A stretch of DNA of 64,000 nucleotides from Scatosoma sp045632265 (GCA_045632265.1 JAZQWG010000031.1:1-64000); one strand, 5' to 3'; positions 8,053 to 16,954 are shown, numbered from the stretch's first letter. Notes: generated by a model not told the origin, from the sequence alone. Program-made: numbers and translations.

Positions 8053-9072
8053 ATGGCAAACAGAATTTTTTATCAACAAGATTGTGATTTGAACAAGCTC
8101 AACGGCAAGACGGTTGCTATCATCGGTTACGGCTCGCAAGGCCACGCACACGCACTCAACCTTAAGGATTCGGGTGTGGACGTAGTAGTTGGTTTGTATG
8201 AAGGCAGCAAGAGCTGGGCAAAAGCTGAAAAGCAAGGTCTTAAAGTTATGACGGCGGCTGATGCGGCAAAAGCGGCTGACCTTATCATGATTTTGATTAA
8301 CGATGAAAAGCAAGCAAAGCTTTACAAAGAAAGCATCGAACCCAACCTTACCGAAGGCAAAACGCTTGCGTTCGCACACGGCTTCAACATCCACTTTGGT
8401 TGCATTAAGCCCCCGAAGAACGTAAACGTTATCATGGTTGCTCCCAAGGGCCCTGGCCACACGGTTAGAAGCGAATACCAAGTAGGCAAAGGCGTTCCTT
8501 GCCTTATCGCAGTAGAACAAGATGCAACGGGTGACGCTCTTGAAATCGGTCTTGCTTATGCACTCGGTATCGGCGGCGCAAGAGCGGGCGTTTTGGAAAC
8601 CAACTTCCGTACGGAAACGGAAACCGACCTTTTCGGCGAACAAGCAGTTCTTTGCGGCGGTGTTTGTGCACTTATGCAAGCAGGCTTTGAAACGCTTGTT
8701 GAAGCTGGCTACGACCCCAGAAACGCTTACTTTGAATGTATCCATGAAATGAAACTCATCGTAGACCTTATCTATCAAAGCGGTTTTGAAGGCATGAGAT
8801 ATTCCATTTCCAACACGGCTGAATACGGCGACTACATCACCGGACCGAAGATTATCACGGACGAAACGAAGAAGGCGATGAAGAAAGTTTTGAAGGACAT
8901 CCAAGACGGTACGTTCGCAAAAGACTTCTTGCTCGACATGTCCGATGCAGGCAGCCAAGTACACTTCAATGCAATGAGAAAGATTGCGGCTGAACATCCT
9001 TCCGAAGTAGTTGGTAAGGACATCCGTAAGCTTTACAGCTGGGCTGACGAAGAAAAGTTCATCAACAACTAA
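8053..9072 (+). CDS. ilvC: Ketol-acid reductoisomerase, class I
   Basis: This enzyme isomerises and reduces acetohydroxy acids to 2,3-dihydroxy acids using Mg2+ and NAD(P)H. The Rossmann motif GYGSQGHAHALN starts at residue 25. The cofactor loop ends in GSKSW; serines there are typical of NADPH use (inference). The C-terminal knotted domain contains the acidic metal ligands (for example the ETDLFGEQAVLCGG region). At 339 residues it is the short class I form. The next gene begins inside a hairpin 46 bases downstream. Confidence 0.97.
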   Translation: MANRIFYQQDCDLNKLNGKTVAIIGYGSQGHAHALNLKDSGVDVVVGLYEGSKSWAKAEKQGLKVMTAADAAKAADLIMILINDEKQAKLYKESIEPNLTEGKTLAFAHGFNIHFGCIKPPKNVNVIMVAPKGPGHTVRSEYQVGKGVPCLIAVEQDATGDALEIGLAYALGIGGARAGVLETNFRTETETDLFGEQAVLCGGVCALMQAGFETLVEAGYDPRNAYFECIHEMKLIVDLIYQSGFEGMRYSISNTAEYGDYITGPKIITDETKKAMKKVLKDIQDGTFAKDFLLDMSDAGSQVHFNAMRKIAAEHPSEVVGKDIRKLYSWADEEKFINN

Positions 9073-9088
9073 TGACGTGAAAAAGCAC

Positions 9089-9118
9089 TTCGGCGTGGGT
9101 AATGGCACTCACGCCGAA
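9089..9118 (+). promoter_or_regulatory. Hairpin covering the start of the Sel1-repeat gene
   Basis: TTCGGCGTG (9089-9097) pairs perfectly with CACGCCGAA (9110-9118), 9 base pairs with a 12-base loop. There is no T-run, so it is not a standard terminator. It overlaps the first A of the downstream ATG and could limit its translation or protect the 3' end of the ilvC message. Confidence 0.55.
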
Positions 9119-9693
9119 TGATGCTTGTTAAAAGGTCTTGCACGGGGGCGGAGCAAGACGATGCGGAAGCGGAATGCTTTATGGGCGTTTGCTATTACAA
9201 AGGTCAAGGCGTTAGACAAAGCAATCCCTTGGCGGCGCATTATTTTGAAAGTTCGGCAAAGCAAGGCTTTCCGATGGCGCAACTTATGCTTGGCTGTATG
9301 TATTGCGACGGCTTGGGCGTAGGCAAAAATTTAGGGCTTGGCGAATACTGGTTGCAAACGGCGTACGACAACGGCGAAGAAGAAGCTGGAAAACTACTTG
9401 CCAAAGTGCAACAAGCCAAAGCGCAAGAACGTGCGAGAATTGCCATGCAAGAACAAGCCCGCAGACAGCAAAAAGCAATTGCGGAATATAACGCCGCTGT
9501 GCAACAGTTTGAACGGGATAGAGCACGCTATTTGGCGGCGATACAAAAAAAGAAAAAAGAACTTCAAAGATACGCGCAGTTTTTGGACGAGCAAGATGCT
9601 TGGGTAAACGACGTCAACCGAAAACTGAAAGATGGTATGCAAAAGCTGAACAACGTAAGCAAGCATAACAAAACGTATTATAACGGTTATTAA
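9118..9693 (+). CDS. Sel1-repeat protein with C-terminal coiled coil
   Basis: Residues about 16-90 hold two Sel1-like (TPR-related) repeats: AECFMGVCYYKGQGV, then AQLMLGCMYCDGLGV, each followed by an A-rich helix. Residues about 95-175 are highly charged and Gln/Lys-rich, predicted coiled coil. Such proteins usually act as protein-binding scaffolds. There is no good ribosome site and two adjacent ATGs (9118, 9121) sit at the foot of a hairpin, so the 5' end may be lost or the gene weakly expressed. It has no known link to BCAA synthesis and looks like an insertion between ilvC and ilvD. Confidence 0.65.
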   Translation: MMLVKRSCTGAEQDDAEAECFMGVCYYKGQGVRQSNPLAAHYFESSAKQGFPMAQLMLGCMYCDGLGVGKNLGLGEYWLQTAYDNGEEEAGKLLAKVQQAKAQERARIAMQEQARRQQKAIAEYNAAVQQFERDRARYLAAIQKKKKELQRYAQFLDEQDAWVNDVNRKLKDGMQKLNNVSKHNKTYYNGY

Positions 9694-9707
9694 ATAGGAG
9701 CAAGATT

Positions 9708-11369
9708 ATGATTAAAGATACGATAGTGGACGGTTTCCATAACGCACCGCATAGGTCGTTATATCACGCACTTGGTATGACGGACGAAGAACAAGCTCGT
9801 CCCCTTATCGGTGTAGTATGTTCGTACAACGAAATTGTTCCCGGACATATCAACTTGGATAAAATCGCCCAAGCGGTTAAAATGGGCGTTGCAATGGCGG
9901 GCGGTACGCCGATTATGTTCCCCGCAATCACCGTTTGCGACGGTATCGCCATGGGACACACGGGTATGAAATATTCGCTTATCACCCGTGACTTGATTGC
10001 CGATTCGACGGAAGCGATGGTGCGCGCACACGGGTTTGACGGGCTTGTCATGATTCCCAACTGCGATAAAAACGTGCCCGGGCTTTTGATGGCGGCGGCA
10101 CGCTTGAATATCCCTACGGTGTTCGTAAGCGGCGGGCCTATGCTCGCGGGTAGAGTGGGCGGCAAAAAGCGTTCGCTCTCGAGTATGTTTGAAGCGGTTG
10201 GCGCGTATAATGCGGGCAAAATCAATGAAGAACAACTCACCGAATTTGAAAGAAAAGTATGTCCCACGTGCGGTTCGTGCTCGGGTATGTACACGGCAAA
10301 CTCTATGAACTGTTTGACGGAAGTACTTGGCATGGGCTTGAAAGGAAACGGCACGATTCCCGCCGTTTACTCGGCTCGTATCGAGCTTGCAAAGCATGCG
10401 GGTATGCAAGTTATGGAACTTGTGAAGAAGAATATCCGTCCTCGTGACATTATGACGGCGGCGGCGATTAGAAACGCAATTACGGCGGATATGGCGCTTG
10501 GCTGTTCGACGAACAGTATGTTGCACTTGCCTGCTATTGCAAACGAATGCGAAGTGGAATTCGATTTGGACGAAGTAAACGCTATCAGCGAAAAAACGCC
10601 CAACCTTTGTCACCTTGCGCCCGCAGGCCCTACGTACATGGAAGATTTGAACGAAGCGGGTGGCGTACACGCGGTATTGAAAGAGTTGGAAGCGTTGAAC
10701 CTTCTTGACACGTCCGTAATGACGTGCACGGGCAAGACGATGAAGGAAAACCTTGAAGGCGTTGTCAACATGGACGACGAAGTGATTAGAAAACCCGAAA
10801 ACGCCTTTGGTAAGACGGGTGGTATTGCGGTGCTTAAAGGCAACCTTGCGCCCGACGGCTGCGTTGTAAAACGTGCGGCGGTGGCAAGCGAAATGCTCGT
10901 ACACGAAGGTCCTGCAAAAGTATATGAAAGCGAAGAAGCGTGTATTGCGGCAATTTACGGCGGCAAGATTGAAAAGGGCGACGTAGTCGTTATCCGCTAC
11001 GAAGGCCCTGCAGGCGGCCCTGGTATGCGTGAAATGCTTTCGCCCACGTCGGCGATTGCAGGCATGGGGCTTGATAAGGACGTTGCGCTTATCACCGACG
11101 GTAGATTCTCGGGTGCAACGCGCGGCGCATCTATCGGGCACGTATCCCCCGAAGCGGTTTCGGGCGGCACGATTGCGTACGTAAAAGACGGCGATATTAT
11201 CTCGATTGATATTCCAAACTATAAAATCGAACTTAAAGTTTCAGCGGAAGAACTTGCAAAGCGTAAAGCGGAAATGCCGATTAAGAAAAAGGAAGTAAGC
11301 GGTTATTTGAAACGTTATGCGGCGCAAGTAAGCTCGGCGGACAAAGGCGCAATCATCAATATTAAATAA
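9708..11369 (+). CDS. ilvD: Dihydroxy-acid dehydratase
   Basis: It dehydrates 2,3-dihydroxy acids to the 2-oxo acids that precede Val, Ile and Leu. Fe-S ligands are visible as Cys119 (NCDKNVPG) and the CPTCGSC cluster (Cys185/188/191). The position where [2Fe-2S] forms carry a third cysteine reads VPGHINL, as in E. coli IlvD, so a labile, oxygen-sensitive [4Fe-4S] cluster is likely (inference). The 553-residue length is normal. AGGAG precedes the ATG. Confidence 0.96.
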   Translation: MIKDTIVDGFHNAPHRSLYHALGMTDEEQARPLIGVVCSYNEIVPGHINLDKIAQAVKMGVAMAGGTPIMFPAITVCDGIAMGHTGMKYSLITRDLIADSTEAMVRAHGFDGLVMIPNCDKNVPGLLMAAARLNIPTVFVSGGPMLAGRVGGKKRSLSSMFEAVGAYNAGKINEEQLTEFERKVCPTCGSCSGMYTANSMNCLTEVLGMGLKGNGTIPAVYSARIELAKHAGMQVMELVKKNIRPRDIMTAAAIRNAITADMALGCSTNSMLHLPAIANECEVEFDLDEVNAISEKTPNLCHLAPAGPTYMEDLNEAGGVHAVLKELEALNLLDTSVMTCTGKTMKENLEGVVNMDDEVIRKPENAFGKTGGIAVLKGNLAPDGCVVKRAAVASEMLVHEGPAKVYESEEACIAAIYGGKIEKGDVVVIRYEGPAGGPGMREMLSPTSAIAGMGLDKDVALITDGRFSGATRGASIGHVSPEAVSGGTIAYVKDGDIISIDIPNYKIELKVSAEELAKRKAEMPIKKKEVSGYLKRYAAQVSSADKGAIINIK

Positions 11370-11393
11370 AACCGTAAAAAGGAAACAACGACA

Positions 11394-12656
11394 ATGGCAA
11401 TGACAATGACGCAAAAAATCCTTGCGGCGCACGCAGGGCTTGATAAAGTAGAAGCGGGGCAACTCGTTCTCGTAAACGTGGATAGAGTGCTCGGCAACGA
11501 CATCACTTCCCCCGTAGCTATCCGTGAATTTAACCGTATCGGCGCAAAAGACGTGTTCGATAAGGATAAAGTGACGATGGTTATGGACCACTTTGCCCCC
11601 AACAAAGACATTAAAGCGGCAGTACAATGCAAAATGTGCCGTGATTTTTGCAACGAACACGAAGTCACGCATTTCTACGACGTAGGTCGTATGGGCATTG
11701 AACACGCATTGCTTCCCGAAAAGGGCTTGGTAGTGCCTGGCGACGTAGTTATCGGTGCAGACTCGCATACGTGCACGTACGGTGCAATCGGTGCGTTCTC
11801 GACGGGCGTTGGCTCGACGGATATGGCGTGCGGCATGGCAACGGGCAAGGCATGGTTCAAAGTGCCTTCCGCTATCAAATTCGTACTCAAGGGCAAGCTC
11901 AATAAATACGTGTCGGGCAAAGACGTCATCTTGCACATCATCGGCAAAATCGGCGTGGACGGCGCGTTGTATAAGTCTATGGAATTCGTAGGCGAAGGGG
12001 TAAAATCGCTCACCGTTTACGATAGATTGACGATTGCGAACATGGCGATTGAAGCGGGCGCAAAGAACGGTATTTTTGAAGTGGACGAAGAAACGATCAA
12101 CTACGTAGAAGGCCGTGCGGAACGCCCTTACGTAGCGTATAAAGCGGACGAAGACGCCGTGTACGACGAAACGTACGAAATTGATTTGAGTGAAATCAAA
12201 TCGACGGTTGCTTTCCCGCACTTGCCCGAAAACACCAAGACGTTCGACGAAATCGGCGAAGTGGTTATCGACCAAGTAGTTATCGGCTCTTGCACAAACG
12301 GTCATTATAAGGATTTGGAAGAAGCGGCGGAAATTTTGAAGGGCAAAAAGGTTGCGAAACGCGTACGTGCCATCATTATCCCCGCAACGCAAGATATTTA
12401 CCTTAAAGCGGTAGAAAACGGGCTTGTAAAGACGTTTATCGAAGCGGGCTGTATCGTATCCACGCCCACGTGCGGGCCTTGTCTTGGCGGTTATATGGGT
12501 ATTTTGGCGGCGGGCGAAAGAGCCGTTGCCACCACGAATAGAAACTTCGTAGGCCGTATGGGCGACGTGAAATCGGAAGTGTACCTTGCTTCCCCCGCAG
12601 TTGCGGCGGCAAGCGCGATTACGGGTAAAATTTCTCAACCGTCGGAGGTGTTATAA
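11394..12656 (+). CDS. leuC: 3-isopropylmalate dehydratase, large subunit
   Basis: This aconitase-family subunit isomerises 2- to 3-isopropylmalate. The [4Fe-4S] ligands are visible in GSCTNGHYKDL and TPTCGPCLGGYMG, and the substrate-site DSHTCTYGA region is present. The 420-residue length marks the short, archaeal/clostridial-type LeuC rather than the 466-residue E. coli form. The first of three close ATGs (11394, 11400, 11406) is used; AAAGGAAA lies upstream. It shares one base with leuD. Confidence 0.96.
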   Translation: MAMTMTQKILAAHAGLDKVEAGQLVLVNVDRVLGNDITSPVAIREFNRIGAKDVFDKDKVTMVMDHFAPNKDIKAAVQCKMCRDFCNEHEVTHFYDVGRMGIEHALLPEKGLVVPGDVVIGADSHTCTYGAIGAFSTGVGSTDMACGMATGKAWFKVPSAIKFVLKGKLNKYVSGKDVILHIIGKIGVDGALYKSMEFVGEGVKSLTVYDRLTIANMAIEAGAKNGIFEVDEETINYVEGRAERPYVAYKADEDAVYDETYEIDLSEIKSTVAFPHLPENTKTFDEIGEVVIDQVVIGSCTNGHYKDLEEAAEILKGKKVAKRVRAIIIPATQDIYLKAVENGLVKTFIEAGCIVSTPTCGPCLGGYMGILAAGERAVATTNRNFVGRMGDVKSEVYLASPAVAAASAITGKISQPSEVL

Positions 12657-13150
12657 TGATTTTTAACGGAAAAGCAATCAAGTACGGGGACAACGTCGAT
12701 ACGGACGTAATCATCCCCGCAAGATATCTCAATACGATTGATAAAAAGGAACTCGCTTCCCACTGTATGGAAGACATTGATAAAGAGTTCGTAAACAAAG
12801 TACAAGACGGCGACATCATGGTTGCGGGCTTTAACTTCGGTTGTGGTTCTTCGAGAGAACACGCGCCTATCGCTATCAAAGAAAGCGGCATTTCGCTTGT
12901 TATCGCAAGAAGCTTTGCCCGTATTTTCTATCGCAACTCGATCAACATCGGCTTGGCGATTTTGGAATGCGACGAAGCGGTGGACGGCATCAACGAAGGG
13001 GATAAAGTGGAAGCGGATTTGGACAACGGTATCATCTACAACCGCACCACGGACAAGCAATTCAAAACGCAACCCTTCCCCAGCTTTATCCAAAAAATTA
13101 TCACCAACGGTGGCTTGGTGGCATCTATTCAAAAGGGCGAAATTAAGTAA
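12656..13150 (+). CDS. leuD: 3-isopropylmalate dehydratase, small subunit
   Basis: The 164-residue swivel-domain partner of LeuC contains the GCGSSREHAPIAIK substrate-binding loop. Its ATG overlaps the leuC stop by one base, and GGAGG lies inside the leuC 3' end, so the two are translationally coupled. The short form pairs with the short LeuC. The 260 bases after it are packed with hairpin repeats before leuB. Confidence 0.96.
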   Translation: MIFNGKAIKYGDNVDTDVIIPARYLNTIDKKELASHCMEDIDKEFVNKVQDGDIMVAGFNFGCGSSREHAPIAIKESGISLVIARSFARIFYRNSINIGLAILECDEAVDGINEGDKVEADLDNGIIYNRTTDKQFKTQPFPSFIQKIITNGGLVASIQKGEIK

Positions 13151-13250
13151 AGGTGAAGTTTTTACGCAAAGCGTAAAAGTGAAGTTTATCAAAAGATAAG
13201 TGAAGTTTTCCACAAGTGGAAAGTGAAGTTTTTTGCCCGCATTGCGGACA
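13151..13250 (+). repeat. Array of four GTGAAGTTT-hairpin units
   Basis: GTGAAGTTT occurs at 13153, 13179, 13200 and 13223. Each copy runs into its own inverted repeat with different sequence: TTTACGC/GCGTAAA, TTATC/GATAA, TTTCCAC/GTGGAAA, and TTTTTG-CCGC/GCGG-CAAAAA. The constant part is the linker and the stems vary while keeping pairing, so structure rather than sequence appears to be maintained. This is not a CRISPR array (units are 21-26 bases and the variable parts are self-complementary). Confidence 0.8.
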
Positions 13251-13275
13251 AAAAGTAAAGGTTAAAATTAAAATA

Positions 13276-13392
13276 GAGATTGTTTCACTTTCGTTCGCAA
13301 TGACAAGCCATAACTTTTTCATAGAAAAAACATCACTGCGAAGCAACTTCACTTTGACAAAGGCAAAACATCACTTGCAAGGCAAACTTAAC
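13276..13392 (-). repeat. Opposed array of degenerate GTGAAG/GTGATG-hairpin units
   Basis: Read on the minus strand, GTTAAG (13392), GTGATG (13374), GTGAAG (13352), GTGATG (13336), GTTATG (13314) and GTGAAA (13288) each precede a short stem such as TTTGCC..GGCAAA-like or TTGCTTCGCA. The last part, GTCATTGCGAACGAAAGTG followed by AAACAATCTC (13304-13276), resembles the GTCATTGCGA-type repeat found in many unrelated genomes. Together with 13151-13250 it makes two facing arrays in one intergenic region. Confidence 0.65.
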
Positions 13393-13410
13393 CACATTAA
13401 GGAGAGTATT

Positions 13411-14484
13411 ATGAAAAATTATAAAATCGGTTTGCTTCGTGGGGACGGAATCGGTCCTGAAATCGTTGACAGCGCAGTTAGAGTATTAAAAGCGGTAGGC
13501 GAAAAGTACGACATCGGCTTTACGTTCACGCCCTATCTTATCGGTGGTGCGGCAATCGATGCGTGCGGCATGCCCTTGCCCCAAGAAACGGTGGAAGGGT
13601 GCTTAAACTCGGATAGCGTACTTCTCGGCGCAGTTGGCGGACCGAAATGGGATAACTTGCCCGGCAACGTACGCCCCGAAAAAGCGCTTTTGGGGATTCG
13701 TGCGGCGATGGGGCTTTTCACCAACCTTCGTCCCGCAAAATTGTATCCCGCATTGAAAGACGAATGTCCTTTGCGTGCGGACATCGTGGCAAACGGCTTT
13801 GATATTATGATTGTTAGAGAGCTTACGGGCGGCATTTACTTTGGCGATAGGGGTTATCGTGAAGGCAAGTACGGCGAAGAAGCGTTCGACACGGAAGCAT
13901 ACAGCCGTATGGAAATCGAACGTATCGCAAAAGTAGCCTTTGAAACGGCAAGAAAACGCCGTAAAAAGCTTATCAGTATCGACAAGGCAAACGTGTTGGA
14001 AACGTCCCGTTTGTGGCGTAAAATCGTGCACGAAATGGCGGCGCAATACCCCGACGTGGAATGCAGCGATATGCTTGTGGACAATGCGGCAATGCAACTT
14101 GTACGCAACCCTTCGCAATTCGACGTAGTGGTGACAAGCAACATGTTTGGGGATATTCTCTCGGACGAAGCTTCGCAAATTACGGGCTCTATCGGTATGC
14201 TGCCTTCCGCTTCCCTTGGCGATAACACGCGTGGCTTGTACGAGCCGATTCACGGCTCTGCGCCCGATATTGCAGGTCAAAACAAGGCAAACCCGATTGC
14301 AACCATTTTGTCGGCGGCAATGATGCTCTTGTACGCGTTCGACGAAGTGCAGGCAAGCGAAGCGATTGTAAACGCCGTAGACAAAGTTCTTAACGAAGGT
14401 TTGCGTACGGCAGACCTTGCGAGAAACGGCGTAAAAGCACTTACGACGACGGAGATGACGGACGAAATTATCAAAAGGCTGTAA
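13411..14484 (+). CDS. leuB: 3-isopropylmalate dehydrogenase
   Basis: This enzyme oxidises and decarboxylates 3-isopropylmalate with NAD+. It starts at MKNYKIGLLRGDGIGPEIV with AAGGAGAG 6 bases upstream, giving 357 residues, the normal length. Family motifs include RELTGGIYFGDRG and, near the end, the NAD-site GLYEPIHGSAPDIAGQ. The frame stays open upstream to 13216 through the repeat field, but that extension has no ribosome site and matches nothing in LeuB. DUF815 follows after 6 bases. Confidence 0.96.
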   Translation: MKNYKIGLLRGDGIGPEIVDSAVRVLKAVGEKYDIGFTFTPYLIGGAAIDACGMPLPQETVEGCLNSDSVLLGAVGGPKWDNLPGNVRPEKALLGIRAAMGLFTNLRPAKLYPALKDECPLRADIVANGFDIMIVRELTGGIYFGDRGYREGKYGEEAFDTEAYSRMEIERIAKVAFETARKRRKKLISIDKANVLETSRLWRKIVHEMAAQYPDVECSDMLVDNAAMQLVRNPSQFDVVVTSNMFGDILSDEASQITGSIGMLPSASLGDNTRGLYEPIHGSAPDIAGQNKANPIATILSAAMMLLYAFDEVQASEAIVNAVDKVLNEGLRTADLARNGVKALTTTEMTDEIIKRL

Positions 14485-14490
14485 AAAGCA

Positions 14491-15669
14491 ATGAAAAAGA
14501 TAGAACAAGTATATGAAAATCTCGCTCTTGCGAGCGTGTTTATAAACGTAATGAAGAAGCCGTTGTGCGCGGCTTTTTCGGCATATATACACGCACCTTC
14601 GGGCATAGACAAACGCTCGGCGTATGCGGCGTTCGTGGCGGAAATTTATAAGGGTGGCGGCTCGCTTACCTTGTGCGTGCAAACGCTTTTGTCCGAAGAT
14701 GAAAACCCGTACGTGACAAGCAAGGCTCGTGGGAAAAAACCGCTTACGTGCGTGGAAAAATCGGCGAAGAAAGAACTCGAATTTTTCACGGCTTTCGCTT
14801 CTTTAACGACGGCGGATTTTGCGGAAGACATGGGCACGACGGAAGCGCAAATCCCGTCCTTTGATTCGTTCAACGCGGACATGGGTGCGTTTTATGCAAA
14901 ACGCTTGCGCAGTATCCACAAACATGGGTACGGCATTTTCTCTTCGCACGGTATGTTCCGCCTTTCCGATGATAAGGAAATCGAGCCGATTATCAGCGCG
15001 GACACGACGTCCTTTGATAAGTTTATCGGCTATGAAGAAGAACGTGGCAAAGTGATTGAAAACACCCGTATGTTTATCGAAGGCAGACCTGCGGCAAACG
15101 TGCTTTTGTGCGGCGATGCAGGCACGGGCAAATCGTCCACGGTGAAAGCGGTGGCAAACGGATTTTACGGCGAAGGGATTCGTCTTATCGAACTTCGCAA
15201 AGACCAGCTTTCTTCCCTTCCTTACGTCATGGCGAAAATCAGCGGCAACCCGCTTAAATTTATCATCTTCATCGACGATTTGTCTTTCAATAAAAGCGAC
15301 GACAATTTCAGTATGTTGAAAGCGGCGCTCGAAGGCTCGGCAAGCGCAAAAGCGGAAAACGCCGTTATCTACGCAACGAGCAACCGTCGCCATATCATCA
15401 AGGAAAACTTTGGGGATAGAGAAGGGGACGACGTGCATAGAAACGACACGTTGCAAGAAACGCTTTCCCTTTCCGAACGTTTTGGTTTGGTAGTCCTTTT
15501 CTCGAAACCAAACAAACAACTGTATTTGGAAATCGTCCGTGCGCTCGCAAAGAAATTTGCTATTGATATGCCCACGGCGGAACTTGAAATTAAGGCGGAA
15601 GCCTTTGCTCTTCGCAAGGGTAATCGCTCGGCAAGATGTGCCGAACAATTTATCGACAGCTTACGATAA
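14491..15669 (+). CDS. DUF815 family AAA+ ATPase
   Basis: The 392-residue protein has a helical N-terminal half and a P-loop ATPase C-terminal half, with Walker A GDAGTGKSS near residues 207-215 and Walker B FIIFIDDLSF near 257-266. An arginine-rich YATSNRRHIIKENF stretch fits sensor/finger positions. This is the DUF815 layout; the biochemical role of the family is not established. It is wedged between leuB (6 bases) and ilvA (10 bases) with little ribosome site of its own, so it is co-translated with the BCAA operon, though no role in that pathway is known. Confidence 0.85.
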   Translation: MKKIEQVYENLALASVFINVMKKPLCAAFSAYIHAPSGIDKRSAYAAFVAEIYKGGGSLTLCVQTLLSEDENPYVTSKARGKKPLTCVEKSAKKELEFFTAFASLTTADFAEDMGTTEAQIPSFDSFNADMGAFYAKRLRSIHKHGYGIFSSHGMFRLSDDKEIEPIISADTTSFDKFIGYEEERGKVIENTRMFIEGRPAANVLLCGDAGTGKSSTVKAVANGFYGEGIRLIELRKDQLSSLPYVMAKISGNPLKFIIFIDDLSFNKSDDNFSMLKAALEGSASAKAENAVIYATSNRRHIIKENFGDREGDDVHRNDTLQETLSLSERFGLVVLFSKPNKQLYLEIVRALAKKFAIDMPTAELEIKAEAFALRKGNRSARCAEQFIDSLR

Positions 15670-15679
15670 GGAGAAATTT

Positions 15680-16873
15680 ATGCTTACTATCGACAACGTG
15701 TACAGCGCAAGCAATGCGCTTAAAGACGTAGTCCGTAAAACGGACGTTATCTACGCACCCAAGCTTTGCCCTGGTGTGGATTTGTATTTGAAGACGGAAA
15801 ACTTGCAAATCACGGGCTCGTTCAAGGTGCGTGGTGCGTATTATAAAATGACTCGCCTTTCCGACGAAGAAAAGAAGCGTGGCGTAATCGCTTGTTCGGC
15901 AGGCAACCACGCGCAAGGCGTAGCGCTTGCGGCGCAAAAGAACGGCATTAAAGCGGTGATTTGCTTGCCCGATGGCGCACCCATTTCCAAAGTGGAAGCA
16001 ACGAAAAGCTACGGCGCGGAAGTTTGCCTTGTAGAAGGCGTGTACGACGACGCGTATAAAAAGGCACTTGCTCTTCGTGACGAAAAAGGCTATACGTTTA
16101 TCCACCCCTTTGACGATGAAGACGTTATTGCAGGGCAAGGCACGATTGCGCTTGAACTTATCGAACAGCTTCCCAAAATCGACGCAGTTATCGTGCCGAT
16201 AGGCGGTGGCGGTTTGATTTCGGGTATGGCGTATACGTTGAAGACGATTAACCCCCGTATCAAAGTTTACGGCGTGCAAGCAGTAGGCGCGCCGTCTATG
16301 AAAAAGGCAATCGAAAAGGGAGCGATTGAAGAACTTTCCGCTGTTTCGACGATTGCGGACGGTATCGCCGTGAAGAAATCGGGCGAAAATACGTTTGCCC
16401 TTTGCCAAAAATACGTGGACGAAATCGTCACGGTAAGCGACGACGAAATCTCGGCGGCAATTTTGGCGCTTATGGAACAACACAAACTCGTCACCGAAGG
16501 TGCGGGCGCAGTTGCCGTAGCGGCGGCAATGTTCCACAAAGTCGATTTGAAGGGCAAGAAAACCGTTTGTCTTTTGTCGGGTGGTAATATCGACGTGACC
16601 ATTTTGTCAAGAGTCATCAAACGTGGTCTTTTGATGTCGGGTAGAAGTTGTCAACTCATGATTGAGCTTATGGACAAGCCTGGTCAATTGAAAAACGTGT
16701 CCCGTATTATTGCCGATTTGGGCGGCAACGTGACGTCCGTACACCACGAAAGAGCAAACGAAGGCAGCGACGTCAACGGCTGTTTCTTGCGTATCTTGCT
16801 TGAAACGAGAAATTACGAACATATTGCCCAAATTAAACAAGCTTTGACCGATTATGGGTTTAAGCTTTTATAA
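15680..16873 (+). CDS. ilvA: Threonine dehydratase (ammonia-lyase) with ACT domain
   Basis: This PLP enzyme deaminates threonine to 2-oxobutanoate, the first isoleucine-specific step. The PLP lysine is Lys49 in TGSFKVRGA, and the phosphate-cradling glycine loop is IGGGGLISG near residue 175. A C-terminal single ACT domain (about 325-397) is present. The 397-residue layout is the TdcB/short IlvA type common in Firmicutes; the operon points to biosynthesis. AAGGAG precedes the ATG at 15680. RidA follows. Confidence 0.94.
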   Translation: MLTIDNVYSASNALKDVVRKTDVIYAPKLCPGVDLYLKTENLQITGSFKVRGAYYKMTRLSDEEKKRGVIACSAGNHAQGVALAAQKNGIKAVICLPDGAPISKVEATKSYGAEVCLVEGVYDDAYKKALALRDEKGYTFIHPFDDEDVIAGQGTIALELIEQLPKIDAVIVPIGGGGLISGMAYTLKTINPRIKVYGVQAVGAPSMKKAIEKGAIEELSAVSTIADGIAVKKSGENTFALCQKYVDEIVTVSDDEISAAILALMEQHKLVTEGAGAVAVAAAMFHKVDLKGKKTVCLLSGGNIDVTILSRVIKRGLLMSGRSCQLMIELMDKPGQLKNVSRIIADLGGNVTSVHHERANEGSDVNGCFLRILLETRNYEHIAQIKQALTDYGFKLL

Positions 16874-16954
16874 ACGACGGATATACTTTGCAATACGTGT
16901 ATAAGGAAAACGCATCAATTTGATTATAGTGTAAACAATAAGGAGAAAGAAAAA

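Noticed and set aside
9759..12638. Long minus-strand ORFs opposite ilvD and leuC (460 and 465 codons)
   Set aside because: They mirror codon bias of the real genes, are rich in Arg/His/Phe, lack ribosome sites and match no family.
13151..13392. CRISPR array
   Set aside because: Units are 21-26 bases, the variable parts are self-complementary stems, and no cas genes are present.
13216..13410. N-terminal extension of leuB with a CPHCGQK zinc-ribbon-like stretch
   Set aside because: It runs through the hairpin repeats, has no ribosome site, and the family start is at 13411 with AAGGAGAG.
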